Shown: positions 49,343 to 58,901, counted from the stretch's first letter. The stretch: DNA of 64,000 bases from Zoogloeaceae bacterium (GCA_031256795.1 JAIRPW010000041.1:38841-102840), one strand, 5' to 3'. Notes: generated by a model not told the origin, from the sequence alone. Made by a program: numbers and translations.

Positions 49343-50395
49343 TCAGCAGATTCTCGGCAAGGGATCGCCCGCGAGCCAGTCAATCAGACGCCTTCCGCCC
49401 GTGCGGGTACGCATTTCCACAAATCCGCGCGCGTCTTCCACCACGCGACCAATGGCCGCCGCGTTCCGCCCCAGCGGATGCCCGCGCATAACTTCCAGAG
49501 CGCGCGGCGCATCCGCTTCCGGGCATAAAAGAAGAAGTTTGCCCTCATTGGCAAGATAGAGCGGATCCAGCCCCAGAAATTCGCAGGATGCCGCTACGGC
49601 AGGCGAAACGGGAATATCCCGCTCTTCAAGGCGCAGCCCCGCGCGGGATTGCGCGGCGATTTCATTTAATGTCGCTCCCAGACCGCCGCGCGTCGGATCA
49701 CGCAGAACATGAATTTCGACATTCGCCGCGCCAAGCGCTTCAACCAAAGGCCAAAGCGCCGCTGTGTCCGAAACGACGGCAGAGGCAAAATCCATCCCGG
49801 CAGAAAGCGTATCCAGACCCTGCCTCGCGTTCAAAATCGTCATGCCGTGATCGCCGATCGTGCCGGAAACCAGAAGGACGTCGCCCACCCGCGCCGCCGC
49901 GCCGCCGATATTCTTTTCTGCCGCAAGCGCCCCCGCGCCGGTCGTAGTAATAAATACGCCATCGCCCTTGCCTCTTTCCACAACCTTGGTATCGCCCGTA
50001 ACAATTGGCGCGCCGCTTTCTTGCGCCGCCCTGGCCATACTGATGACAATCCGCTCCAAATCGGCAAGCAAGAACCCTTCTTCCAGGATAAAAGCCGCGG
50101 CAAGCCACAGGGGACGCGCGCCCATCATAGCCACGTCGTTGAGCGTGCCATGCACGGCAAGGCAGCCGATGTCGCCGCCCGGAAAAAAGAGGGGAGAAAC
50201 GACGTGGCTGTCCGTCGCCAGCACCAGACGGTCGCCGGGCGCAAGTCCCGGAAGCGCCGCGCCGTCATCGCCGCGTAAAAGCCATTCGTTGGCAAAATGC
50301 CGCGCGAAGAGTCCGGAAATGAGTTCCGCGGAAGCGCGGCCTCCCGCGCCATGCGCCAGCTCCACTCGCGCATCCGCTGCGCGCGACAAACTCAT
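49343..50395 (-). CDS. hypE: Hydrogenase maturation protein HypE
   Basis: HypE dehydrates a carbamoyl group on its C-terminal cysteine to make the cyanide ligands of NiFe hydrogenase. The 350-residue product has the AIR-synthase-like fold, VELAHGAGGRASAELI, LVLATDSHVVSPLFFPGGDIG, HGTLNDVAMMGARP, and ends in LPRIC, the motif that bears the carbamoylated cysteine. All these are intact. No other hyp gene or hydrogenase subunit is in the window, so it is orphaned here. It overlaps the alpha/beta hydrolase by ATGA. Confidence 0.9.
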   Translation of the reverse strand: MSLSRAADARVELAHGAGGRASAELISGLFARHFANEWLLRGDDGAALPGLAPGDRLVLATDSHVVSPLFFPGGDIGCLAVHGTLNDVAMMGARPLWLAAAFILEEGFLLADLERIVISMARAAQESGAPIVTGDTKVVERGKGDGVFITTTGAGALAAEKNIGGAAARVGDVLLVSGTIGDHGMTILNARQGLDTLSAGMDFASAVVSDTAALWPLVEALGAANVEIHVLRDPTRGGLGATLNEIAAQSRAGLRLEERDIPVSPAVAASCEFLGLDPLYLANEGKLLLLCPEADAPRALEVMRGHPLGRNAAAIGRVVEDARGFVEMRTRTGGRRLIDWLAGDPLPRIC

Positions 50396-51219
50396 GAGGA
50401 TGCGCCTCCCCTGTTTTGACGGATGAAATCCGCGATCGCCGCGCCGGTCTCTTCAGCGCGCGTCAAGTGCGGAAAATGTCCGCAATTCTCTATGACTTTC
50501 AATACGCAATGCGGCGCATATCGCTGGACTCCTTCAATTTGTTCCAGGGTAGCGTATTCATCCTCGCGGCCTTGCAAGGCAAGTACCGGACAACGCAGGC
50601 GCGCAAGCGCGGGCGCGATGCTCCAATCACGCCGTTCGGAATGCGCCCACACGTCATGCCAGCCATAAAAAACGGCGTCCGCGTCCTGGTGGTATTTCCC
50701 CATTTTCGCGCGCAATGCGCCGTGCTCAAAAGCCTGCCGCGCCCGCTCAATGCCGGAAAGGCATTTTTCCTCCACAAACCAATGCGGCGCAATAACCGCG
50801 ATTCCGGAAACAGGAGTCGCCCCCGCCGCCGCGAGGAGCGCGATGCTTCCGCCGTCGCTGTGTCCGATAAGCCAGGGAGACGGGCAAGAGATCGCTTCTA
50901 GAAGCGCGGGCACGATCATTTCCGCTTCTTGCTCCAGATAATCCGCCGGAAGCGGCTCATGCCGCGGGCGCGGAGTCGAGCGGCCATAGCCATAGCGGGA
51001 ATAAACCAGGCCCGGTACATTTAAAAGGTCGCACAGCCGCTGCGGAAAATCGCGCCACAGCGTGACCGAACCCAATCCCTCATGCAGAAAAACCAGCGTG
51101 GGCGCGGCTTTTGCCTCCCCCTGCCCGCCGCGCGGCGTGACGCGCGCGAATTCCAAACGTTCTTCCCTGCCGCGCGCCCGCAGATGAACCCATTCTGTCA
51201 TAACGCATCTTTCCGCCAA
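50392..51219 (-). CDS. Alpha/beta hydrolase
   Basis: A 275-residue alpha/beta-fold hydrolase. The nucleophile elbow is GHSDGGS (Ser in the Gly-His-Ser-Asp-Gly context), the HEGLGS oxyanion loop lies earlier, the acid is likely the aspartate in LQGREDEYA, and the base is the histidine in CGHFPHLTRAEE. It belongs to the esterase/hydrolase group with an FWEGH-like substrate cleft. Substrate unknown. It is translationally coupled to hypE, whose start overlaps its stop. Confidence 0.8.
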   Translation of the reverse strand: MAERCVMTEWVHLRARGREERLEFARVTPRGGQGEAKAAPTLVFLHEGLGSVTLWRDFPQRLCDLLNVPGLVYSRYGYGRSTPRPRHEPLPADYLEQEAEMIVPALLEAISCPSPWLIGHSDGGSIALLAAAGATPVSGIAVIAPHWFVEEKCLSGIERARQAFEHGALRAKMGKYHQDADAVFYGWHDVWAHSERRDWSIAPALARLRCPVLALQGREDEYATLEQIEGVQRYAPHCVLKVIENCGHFPHLTRAEETGAAIADFIRQNRGGASS

Positions 51220-51251
51220 CGGTTCCGAGAAAGCGTAAGCATACCTGAACG

Positions 51252-51731
51252 TCAGCCGCAGGAGCGCGGTGGATCAGGAGAAAACCCCCGCTGCCGCCAT
51301 GCCTCGAACACAACGACCGCGACAGCGTTGGAAAGATTGAGACTGCGATTTCCGGGACGCATGGGAATTGTCAGCCGCCGCTCCTCTGGAAAGCGCGCGA
51401 GAATCTCCGAGGGCAGGCCGCGCGTTTCCGGGCCAAATACAAAAACGTCGCCGGGAAGAAACTCAGGCGCGGCGTAATTTGTTTTCGCGCGCGTGGAAAG
51501 CGCGAAAAAGCGGCTTCCCGCCAGCGCCGCTTCACAGGCCGCAAAAGAAGAATGCGTTGTGAGCGCGGCGTATTCGTGATAGTCCAGTCCGGCGCGGCGC
51601 AGGGCGCGGTCTGTCAGCGAAAAGCCCAGCGGCTCAACCAGATGCAGCGCGCAGCCCGTATTGGCGGCCAGACGGATAATATTCCCGGTATTGGGCGGAA
51701 TTTCCGGCTCAAACAAAACAATGGAAAACAT
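51252..51731 (-). CDS. trmL: tRNA (cytidine(34)-2'-O)-methyltransferase TrmL
   Basis: TrmL (SpoU family, trefoil knot) methylates the wobble nucleotide in leucine tRNAs. The 159-residue product has PNTGNIIRLAANTG, FGPETRGLP and the knot segment IPMRPGNRSLNLSNAVAVVV with its conserved arginine and serine. The open frame extends to 51983 but that upstream part is not conserved; the ATG at 51731, ten bases after GGAGG, gives family length. It is divergent from the secretion ATPase gene. Confidence 0.9.
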   Translation of the reverse strand: MFSIVLFEPEIPPNTGNIIRLAANTGCALHLVEPLGFSLTDRALRRAGLDYHEYAALTTHSSFAACEAALAGSRFFALSTRAKTNYAAPEFLPGDVFVFGPETRGLPSEILARFPEERRLTIPMRPGNRSLNLSNAVAVVVFEAWRQRGFSPDPPRSCG

Positions 51732-51890
51732 GCCGCGCGAACCTCCAAAAAATGCGGAAAGAAAAAGCTTGTTCCCTATAAATATCCGTACGGCAAGGAA
51801 ATTGAATATAAACTTATGAAATCTTTCGTCTCGCCTGACCAGACGGAGAGACATTTCTGTTCCGCGCGTTGATTTTACAGGGAGTGTTGT

Positions 51891-53597
51891 ATGGCGCGTC
51901 CGCAAAAAATACGACTCGGCGATTTGCTGATTACCGAAGGCCTGCTCACGGATGAACAGCTCAAGCTGTCGTTGGAAGAGCAAAAACGCAGCGGTCGCAA
52001 GCTGGGGCGTATTTTTGTGGAAAGCGGCTATGTGACGGAAGACGCGATTTCCAACGCGCTCGCGCGCCAGCTGCGCGCGCCGTTCATGGATTTACGCCAA
52101 TATTCTCCCGCGCCGGATCTTGTCAAACTTCTTCCGGAAAGTCAGGCGCGCCGTCATCGCGCCTTGGTACTGGGAGAATTTTCCGGCCTTTTGCGGATCG
52201 GCATGAGCGATCCTACAGATTTACAGGCCTATGACGACATTGCCCGCATCGTGCGGCGGGACATTGAAGTCGCGGTTGTCAGCGAAAGTCAGCTGCTCGC
52301 CGCGCTGGATCGGGTCTATCGGCATACGGATGAAATCGCGGGGCTTGCCAAGGAATTGACCTCGGAAATGGAGGACATTCCCCTGGAGTTCGGCGAGCTG
52401 CTGGGACTGTCCAATAACGCGGAAGACGCGCCGGTCGTTAAACTTTTGCATATGGTTTTTGAAGAGGCGCTGCGCACCAGGGCTTCCGATATTCATATTG
52501 AGCCGCAGGAAGACTGTTTGCGCATCCGTTTTCGCATTGATGGCATTTTGCACGTGCAAACCGAGGCGGACGCCAAAATTTCTTCTGCGGTAGCCCTGCG
52601 CCTCAAGCTCATGAGCGGCCTGGACATTTCCGAAAAACGTCTGCCCCAAGACGGGCGCTTCAATATTAAGCTGCGCAATTCTTCGGTAGACATTCGTATT
52701 TCCACCTTGCCGACCCAGTATGGCGAATCGGTGGTCATGCGGCTGCTGGCGCAGGATCAGACTTTGCTCTCTTTGGACAAAATGAATATCCCGCCCAAGG
52801 TTTTGGACCGGCTGCGCCATGCCCTGCACCGGCCAAGCGGCATGGTGCTGGTCACGGGACCCACTGGCTCCGGGAAAACCACGACGCTTTACGCCGCGCT
52901 CAATGAACTCAACAGCCCGGAAAAGAAAATTATCACCGTGGAGGACCCGGTAGAATATCGTCTGCCGGGATTAAACCAGGTGCAGGTGCATGAAAAAATT
53001 GATCTGACTTTTGGCAAAGTGCTGCGCACCGTATTGCGGCAAGACCCGGATATCGTTCTGGTCGGGGAAATGCGCGATCAGGAGACGGCGGAAATCGGGA
53101 TGCGCGCGGCCATGACCGGGCATTTGGTACTTTCCACTCTGCATACCAACGACGCCATCACTACGCCGATTCGGCTTTTGGACATGGGCACGCCGCGTTA
53201 TATGGTCGCGCTTTCCGTGCATATGGTGCTGGCGCAGCGTCTGGTGCGCACGATTTGCGAAAACTGCAAAGAAGCGAGAAATCCTGAGCCGAACGAGCAT
53301 GAGTGGCTGCGGTACGAGCTGGGCGAAAAAGTGGATCAATTTACTTACTATCATGGCAAGGGCTGCGCGCATTGCAACAATACTGGCTATTCCGGGCGAA
53401 CGGGGGTTTATGAGTTCCTGGAAATGACGGATGAACTGGTTGAGGCGACCAACCAGGATGATCCGGTCGCGTTCATGACAGCCGCGCGACGCCAGATGGC
53501 GGGGGAAACGCTGCGCCGGGACGCGGTGCGGCAGGTATTGAAAGCGCGCACGACGATTGAGGAAGCCATGCGCATCAGCAATCAAAACGAGGAGTAA
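51891..53597 (+). CDS. GspE/PilB/MshE-type secretion or pilus assembly ATPase
   Basis: A 568-residue type II secretion/type IV pilus ATPase. The N-terminal part (residues 1-150) is a MshEN-like domain: RLGDLLITEGLLTDEQLKL. The nucleotide-binding core has the Walker A GPTGSGKTTT (about 323), the Asp box near IITVEDPVEY, the Walker B DIVLVGEMRD and the His box HLVLSTLHTND. A zinc-binding cysteine quartet follows (CENC and CAHC). It starts a three-gene set with gspF and a pseudopilin. Not proven: whether it drives secretion or a pilus. Confidence 0.9.
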   Translation: MARPQKIRLGDLLITEGLLTDEQLKLSLEEQKRSGRKLGRIFVESGYVTEDAISNALARQLRAPFMDLRQYSPAPDLVKLLPESQARRHRALVLGEFSGLLRIGMSDPTDLQAYDDIARIVRRDIEVAVVSESQLLAALDRVYRHTDEIAGLAKELTSEMEDIPLEFGELLGLSNNAEDAPVVKLLHMVFEEALRTRASDIHIEPQEDCLRIRFRIDGILHVQTEADAKISSAVALRLKLMSGLDISEKRLPQDGRFNIKLRNSSVDIRISTLPTQYGESVVMRLLAQDQTLLSLDKMNIPPKVLDRLRHALHRPSGMVLVTGPTGSGKTTTLYAALNELNSPEKKIITVEDPVEYRLPGLNQVQVHEKIDLTFGKVLRTVLRQDPDIVLVGEMRDQETAEIGMRAAMTGHLVLSTLHTNDAITTPIRLLDMGTPRYMVALSVHMVLAQRLVRTICENCKEARNPEPNEHEWLRYELGEKVDQFTYYHGKGCAHCNNTGYSGRTGVYEFLEMTDELVEATNQDDPVAFMTAARRQMAGETLRRDAVRQVLKARTTIEEAMRISNQNEE

Positions 53598-53600
53598 CCC

Positions 53601-54845
53601 GTGCCCAGCTACAAATATCGCGCCAGAGATCGCGCCGGGAAGGAAATCCTGGGCGTTGAGGAGGGAGAGAACGAGGGCGCGCTTGCCAAGGCACTCATGG
53701 CAAAGGGCATAACGCCGCTGGAAATCAAAGCGGGCGGCGGCGCAGCAAAAAAACCTGCGGGGAGCGGCAACGGATTTTTCAGGAATTTCTTCAAGGAAAA
53801 ACCCAAGCATGAAGATATTCTGCTGTTCTTCCGCCAGATTTATACCCTGATTCGGGCGGGCGTACCCATTATGCGCGCACTGACGGGCTTACAGGAATCT
53901 TCCGGCAACAAAGGGATGAAGGAAATTTTGCAGGATTTGCGCGAAAGCCTGGATTCAGGGCGCGATCTTTCCGCTTCTATGGCGCGGCATCCGCAATGTT
54001 TTTCGCTTTTTTCCATCAATATGATTCGGGTAGGCGAGATGACCGGGATGCTGGAAGAGATTTTCCTGCGTCTTTTTCATCATATGGAATTCGAGCGTTT
54101 TATGCGCGAGCAGGTCAAATCCGCTTTACGCTACCCCTCGTTCGTGGTCATCGCGATGGGCATTGCCATCGTGATAGTCAATGTCATGGTGATTCCGGCT
54201 TTTGCGAAAGTGTTTGACAGTTTTGGCGCGGATTTGCCTTTCGTGACCAAAATGCTGATTAACTTTTCCAATTTCATGGTGGTTTCCTGGCCTTATTTGC
54301 TGGTCGGCGTCGGTTGCGCCATATATTTCTTCAAGACCTGGATCGGAACAACGAAGGGGCGATACAGCTGGGATAAATTTAAGCTGAGAATTCCCATTGC
54401 CGGAAAAATTGTGACCAAGGCGACGCTGTCTCGTTTCGCGCGCAGTTTCGCGCTGGCGTCGCAGAGCGGCGTGCCGGTGATTCAGGCTTTATCCAATGTC
54501 GCGCAAACGGTAGATAACGCTTTCATCGCCGATAAAATTGAGAACATGCGCAATGGCGTGGAGCGCGGCGAAAGCGTGCTGCGCAACGCGATTGCCAGCG
54601 GCATTTTTACGCCCGTAGTCATCCAGATGATCGCCGTAGGCGAAGAAGCGGGATCGCTGGACGATATGTTGCAGGAAGTCGCTGAAATGTATCAGCGCGA
54701 AGTTGAATATGAATTGAAAAGCCTTTCCCAGCAGATTGAGCCGATTCTGATTGTTTTTTTGGGGGTATTGGTTTTAATTCTCGCGCTGGGGATTTTTCTG
54801 CCGATGTGGAATCTTGGGCAGCTGGCAAAAGGAGGGGGCGCATGA
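53601..54845 (+). CDS. GspF/PilC/MshG-type inner membrane platform protein
   Basis: A 414-residue platform protein. Two similar GspF domains lie at about residues 55-180 and 260-390, each with a membrane helix pair, and motifs LFFRQIYTLIRAGVPIMRAL, SFALASQSGVPVIQALSNV and the PILIVFLGVLVLILALGIFLPMW anchor. The start is a GTG, seven bases after GAGGAGT. It follows the ATPase by three bases and overlaps the pseudopilin by four. Confidence 0.9.
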   Translation: MPSYKYRARDRAGKEILGVEEGENEGALAKALMAKGITPLEIKAGGGAAKKPAGSGNGFFRNFFKEKPKHEDILLFFRQIYTLIRAGVPIMRALTGLQESSGNKGMKEILQDLRESLDSGRDLSASMARHPQCFSLFSINMIRVGEMTGMLEEIFLRLFHHMEFERFMREQVKSALRYPSFVVIAMGIAIVIVNVMVIPAFAKVFDSFGADLPFVTKMLINFSNFMVVSWPYLLVGVGCAIYFFKTWIGTTKGRYSWDKFKLRIPIAGKIVTKATLSRFARSFALASQSGVPVIQALSNVAQTVDNAFIADKIENMRNGVERGESVLRNAIASGIFTPVVIQMIAVGEEAGSLDDMLQEVAEMYQREVEYELKSLSQQIEPILIVFLGVLVLILALGIFLPMWNLGQLAKGGGA

Positions 54846-55390
54846 AATATCTGGAAAAAACGCCGCGCCGCCCGCGCGCGGAGCGGGGCTTCACCATGCT
54901 GGAGTTCACGCTGTTCGTGATCATCATGATTTTGCTGATTGGCGGTTACGCGCGCGTCACGCGCTATTACCAGGAGCAGATGGAGGAGGTTGCCGTCAAG
55001 CTCACCTTGTCGCACATGCGGGTGGGTATGGCGCTGGATTGGGCAAGCCGTATCAGTAAAGGAGAAAACAAGGCGGGCGTCTCGGCGTTGATTGGCAGCA
55101 ATCCGGTAGCCTGGCTGGACGAGCCGCCGGTCAATTATCTGGGCGAAATCAAGACGCCAAAATTGGAACGCTACGAGGAAGGACGGTGGCTCTTTGATGT
55201 GGGACGCAAGGAGCTTGTATATATCGTGAAAAACAGCGACCACTTGATTTTGAAAAACAGTTTTGATGAAGTGCGCGTTTTGCGCTGGCAAGTGCGCCTG
55301 TCCAAATCGAAGCAAAACAAAAACCAGACGCCGGAATTCGGCGATCTCGAAATCGCTCCGGTTTACGAGTACAAATGGTTCGGACAATAA
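54842..55390 (+). CDS. Type IV pilus/secretion pseudopilin
   Basis: A 182-residue prepilin-like protein. After a short charged leader (RRPRAERG) comes the prepilin peptidase site G|FTMLEF with the conserved glutamate at +5, then a hydrophobic helix (TLFVIIMILLIGGYARVTRYY). The C-terminal part has no clear family match and no obvious minor-pilin disulfide pair. The ATG overlaps the gspF stop by four bases. No prepilin peptidase, secretin or major pilin gene is nearby. Confidence 0.75.
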   Translation: MKYLEKTPRRPRAERGFTMLEFTLFVIIMILLIGGYARVTRYYQEQMEEVAVKLTLSHMRVGMALDWASRISKGENKAGVSALIGSNPVAWLDEPPVNYLGEIKTPKLERYEEGRWLFDVGRKELVYIVKNSDHLILKNSFDEVRVLRWQVRLSKSKQNKNQTPEFGDLEIAPVYEYKWFGQ

Positions 55391-55549
55391 TCCGCGCAGA
55401 CGCCGATCCCTCCTTTCGTTTCAAAATCCAGACGATTTTCCATCGCCGACGTAGATAAAACCTTCCTGTTTCGCCAATGCCCAGTCAACTGCACGATGTT
55501 GTTACAATTTGAGCTTTTGTTTACTAGTTATTAACTGATTCCTGTTGCG

Positions 55550-57877
55550 CTAAACTCTTGCGCGAGATCGAGCCTGGAAGCGCGCTTCTAACCGTGTACG
55601 AATTTCTGCATAGAGGTTGGTTTGAGTATTCTCTTTATCGTCTATTACTACCACAAGCGAATATGGCTCTTCGTCCCCATCCACTGTTCCCCAATTTACG
55701 TCTTGGCGTGTCACCACAACAAAGAGCTTTTTTTGATTGCGGCGTGACGACTGGAACGTCCAACGCGATGTTTGCATTGTTCCTTTATTTCTCGCCGTAC
55801 TAGTAAGCCAACGTCCATGACTCAATTCACTGATTCCCTCTTCCCTGTTTTTTTTGAAGGCATCTTCTACTTTATCCAGACTTTCGGCTCTAACTAAAGA
55901 GAACCAAAGTTTACTCATGCGGTAATCAAGGCGAGTCGTGCGTATGTCTGGACTGTAGGCCAACGCAACGGTAATTTCGCGTCGCCGCCTGCTAGTCGCC
56001 CAGAAACTGTCTGGCACAGGCAACTCATAGAAATGGCATTTGTTATTAACGATGCGGTCTTCGGAAAACAAAGTAACGGCTTGTTCTACTGAGCGATACA
56101 GTGCTTTGTCATCTATGCGCCCATAGCCTAATAATTGTAGGCAACGATGCTTGCCTTCTGCGCTGTCGTCATTATTGAGCAATCTGACACTGTCTTGAGG
56201 CCAGCGGGCATGAGCAACTAATAGCGCACGCAGGAGATTAGCCGAAGCGTCTGGTATTTCATTCAACAGTCGGGCAGCGCGGTGCGCTACCTGCGGCGCA
56301 GCGTAACTAGTTCCAATTCGTTCGGCAAAAAGATGTCCAGAAATAAAACCACCATTGGTTGAAATGATACCCAGCCCCTGATGATGGGTTCCGCCCATGC
56401 GCCCCACTGCAAGATTACCAGCGTATTCAACTAAATCAGGCTTGATTGCGCCTCCAATAGACAACCCACTGCGCGTTAATGGAAAAGGTTGTTCTTCCTG
56501 TGCAACAGGAAAATTTTCAATAGTGTGCGGATGAGCTTGCGCATCACGCGTAGCTGTGTTGCGCGCCAAGCCGCCTACCGTCAGCACATTCAATGCGGGT
56601 GCAGGATCAAGCAAGCGCGCATTGTCTTCAAATAGATAACCAGGATAGCTGTTGCGTAGGTCTTGTGGCAATTCGTCAAGGCATAAATTACCTGTTGGTA
56701 CAACAAAAAGAACATCAAGATCGCGGGTCAGTCTATCCAGCGTATAAGCCAATCCACGCACATGGCGGCCATCATATATCTTGTGGAGATCACCGTAGCT
56801 GAGATTAAAGACTCGACACCCGTATTGTTCATGCAAATCTTTGACCGCCTCTTCAACCGCTTTCTCGACAAATTCCGTTTGATCCAGCCCGTTGTCCTCA
56901 AACACTTTGCCGGAAAACAGGCGTAATCGCGGAACGAATTCCCTCTGACGTAGCCGCTCCTGAACATCGCCATACAAAGCCAAACCGGAAACAAAAGTAC
57001 CGTGCCAAGGAGAATTGTCGTGAGGTTGGCGATTGGGCGCAAGATAACCCTGCGCATCGCCTACTGCGGCTTTCAATAAGGGATGCCCCGTAGTTAGCCC
57101 TGCATCAAGCACGGCAATAGCGGGGGCAGTTTCAGGTGGAGAAGGCGGCACGAAAACTTGATTGATGTCGATTCTCAGCATTTCAACGGAGACACCGAAC
57201 TGCGGCGGCAAATCCACCATGCGTATGTCTCGATGTTTGAGTAGTACCGTTTCAGCCTGTATCTGTGTGCAACGCACCCGCACCATGACAAGAGACGGAA
57301 GATTGAGGGTGTCAAGTTTTTCTATGCCTTTTTCTTGCAAAACAACAAGAAATTTCATAAGCAAATCGTTGCGTTGATCGGTACGTTCAAGCGGCCAAAG
57401 TTCTACGTCAAGAATGAAGGTGTCAGTACTTGGAAAATCTTGTTGCTTGAGTGCGGCACCCTTGCGATCCTCCGCCTTCCAATGGTCAAAATCTTGCAGA
57501 GCAAAGAGCAAGTCTTTGCGGGTTGCCATACCATTACTCGCCAAGCTGGAGAGTCGGCTTTCAAATTCCTCCAAACCCCTTCGGCTAGCGAAAGCAAGAA
57601 CGATGGTCTTGTCTTCATGACTGACTAATTCAACGCCGGGAATCTGATCCAAATCGGGAAGCGTTGCGCCTTCACGAAGCTGCACCTTGAACAGAATGCG
57701 ATCATCAAACCCAGGCAGCTCATCGGGTGCAGGCTGTCTGATCGTACCGAATGATTGGCGTAGCCCTTCGCCGAAAGTTCTGGGATCTTCTGGTGGTGGC
57801 AATGAAGGAAAACCACGCCTTCTATGCCGCTCTGTCAGTGGCGATTCACGATCAAACTTTAAATGTTCATAGGACAC
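55550..57877 (-). CDS. ietS: Subtilisin-like serine protease, IetS-like
   Basis: A 775-residue S8-family protein. The catalytic triad is complete: Asp258 (AIAVLDAGL), His292 (PWHGTFVSGLA) and Ser524 (IGTSYAAPQVAHRAA), with an oxyanion asparagine in VPTGN (397). No signal peptide is seen, so it acts in the cytoplasm. A GTG at 57877 with AGGAAGAG five bases away is preferred to one at 57901; it overlaps the AAA+ gene by eleven bases. This AAA+ ATPase plus protease pair matches IetAS, known from Agrobacterium plasmids and reported as an anti-phage system. The pairing and residues are seen; the role is by family knowledge. Confidence 0.75.
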   Translation of the reverse strand: MSYEHLKFDRESPLTERHRRRGFPSLPPPEDPRTFGEGLRQSFGTIRQPAPDELPGFDDRILFKVQLREGATLPDLDQIPGVELVSHEDKTIVLAFASRRGLEEFESRLSSLASNGMATRKDLLFALQDFDHWKAEDRKGAALKQQDFPSTDTFILDVELWPLERTDQRNDLLMKFLVVLQEKGIEKLDTLNLPSLVMVRVRCTQIQAETVLLKHRDIRMVDLPPQFGVSVEMLRIDINQVFVPPSPPETAPAIAVLDAGLTTGHPLLKAAVGDAQGYLAPNRQPHDNSPWHGTFVSGLALYGDVQERLRQREFVPRLRLFSGKVFEDNGLDQTEFVEKAVEEAVKDLHEQYGCRVFNLSYGDLHKIYDGRHVRGLAYTLDRLTRDLDVLFVVPTGNLCLDELPQDLRNSYPGYLFEDNARLLDPAPALNVLTVGGLARNTATRDAQAHPHTIENFPVAQEEQPFPLTRSGLSIGGAIKPDLVEYAGNLAVGRMGGTHHQGLGIISTNGGFISGHLFAERIGTSYAAPQVAHRAARLLNEIPDASANLLRALLVAHARWPQDSVRLLNNDDSAEGKHRCLQLLGYGRIDDKALYRSVEQAVTLFSEDRIVNNKCHFYELPVPDSFWATSRRRREITVALAYSPDIRTTRLDYRMSKLWFSLVRAESLDKVEDAFKKNREEGISELSHGRWLTSTARNKGTMQTSRWTFQSSRRNQKKLFVVVTRQDVNWGTVDGDEEPYSLVVVIDDKENTQTNLYAEIRTRLEARFQARSRARV

Positions 57878-58901
57878 TTTTTCTCTTCCTTTCCGGAGCA
57901 CGCAGTTTTACTGACGTCACCTTCGGTTTACGATATTCCCGATCAAGAGCAGCAACAAGATGGTTTTCCTCAAGAAAATCCTGTCCAGAAAGAATCATGT
58001 CTTTGATAGCACGTCGCAATACGCGCTCAATGTCGGCGTGAGACATCCCTTTGAACAGTGTGGCAGTCTTGGTATCAGCAGACGCAAAATTGTGATGAAC
58101 ACCAGAGAGCTTCAAGATCAATAGCTGTTTAATTTGTTCCAGCGTTGGCATTTCAAAGTAGATGACCTCATCGAAACGCCGCCATACAGCCTTGTCTAGC
58201 AAAGACTCATAATTAGTCGTTGCAATCAAAATACTTTCGCCGCAATAGCCATCCATCATTTGCAACACCGCGTTAACTGAACGTTTAAGTTCGCCGTGAT
58301 CAGCACTGTCCCCCCGATCCTTAGTCAAGGCGTCAAATTCATCAAACAGCACAACAACAGGTTTCGCGGCAATGTAGTCAAAAACCTTGCGCAAATTGGC
58401 TGCTGTCTCACCCAAGAAAGATGAAATGACAGAATCCAGCCTGACCAATACAAGCGGCAGAGACAGGGCATTGGCAATAACTTCAGCGGTCAGTGTTTTA
58501 CCGCAACCGGGTGATCCACAAAATAGCAGTTTCTGAGCGGGTTGCATTCCATAAGACCGCAACAAATCAGCGCGATTGTGTTCTGCAAGTATCTCCTCTA
58601 AAGCAGACCGAGCTACATCAGTAAGAATAAGGTCTTTTTCTTCCCGATTCGCCAAACGAACTTCCATTAAGGGCAAATCATTGTCTTTGTTGGAGGGCAA
58701 TACGCCTATGGTATGAAAGTTGCGGATACATGCCAATTTAGATTGGTTACCATGCAACAATCGTTCAAGGTCGTTGGCAAGCAGATGATGGTTTTTTTCC
58801 CGTTCTTCTCGAATGACAGACTCAGAAGCGGAACGAAAGCCAGCCTCATCTCCAGATGTGCCTGACTTTATTAGTTGTCTCAACAGTTTTCCACTCGCCA
58901 T
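57867..58901 (-). CDS. ietA: AAA+ ATPase, IetA-like
   Basis: A 344-residue AAA+ ATPase. Walker A is GSPGCGKT (129-136), Walker B VVVLFDEFD (182-190), sensor-1 ATTN (227-230) and a candidate arginine finger pair WRRFDEV (241-242). The N-terminal 90 residues are helical and unlike FtsH or Lon, so a partner-binding domain is likely. The ATG is preceded by AGGAAACCAAG. It precedes the S8 protease in an overlapping operon. In IetAS the ATPase acts with, or restrains, the protease; I infer the same here. It is not a known cell-division AAA+. Confidence 0.75.
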   Translation of the reverse strand: MASGKLLRQLIKSGTSGDEAGFRSASESVIREEREKNHHLLANDLERLLHGNQSKLACIRNFHTIGVLPSNKDNDLPLMEVRLANREEKDLILTDVARSALEEILAEHNRADLLRSYGMQPAQKLLFCGSPGCGKTLTAEVIANALSLPLVLVRLDSVISSFLGETAANLRKVFDYIAAKPVVVLFDEFDALTKDRGDSADHGELKRSVNAVLQMMDGYCGESILIATTNYESLLDKAVWRRFDEVIYFEMPTLEQIKQLLILKLSGVHHNFASADTKTATLFKGMSHADIERVLRRAIKDMILSGQDFLEENHLVAALDREYRKPKVTSVKLRAPERKRKSVL

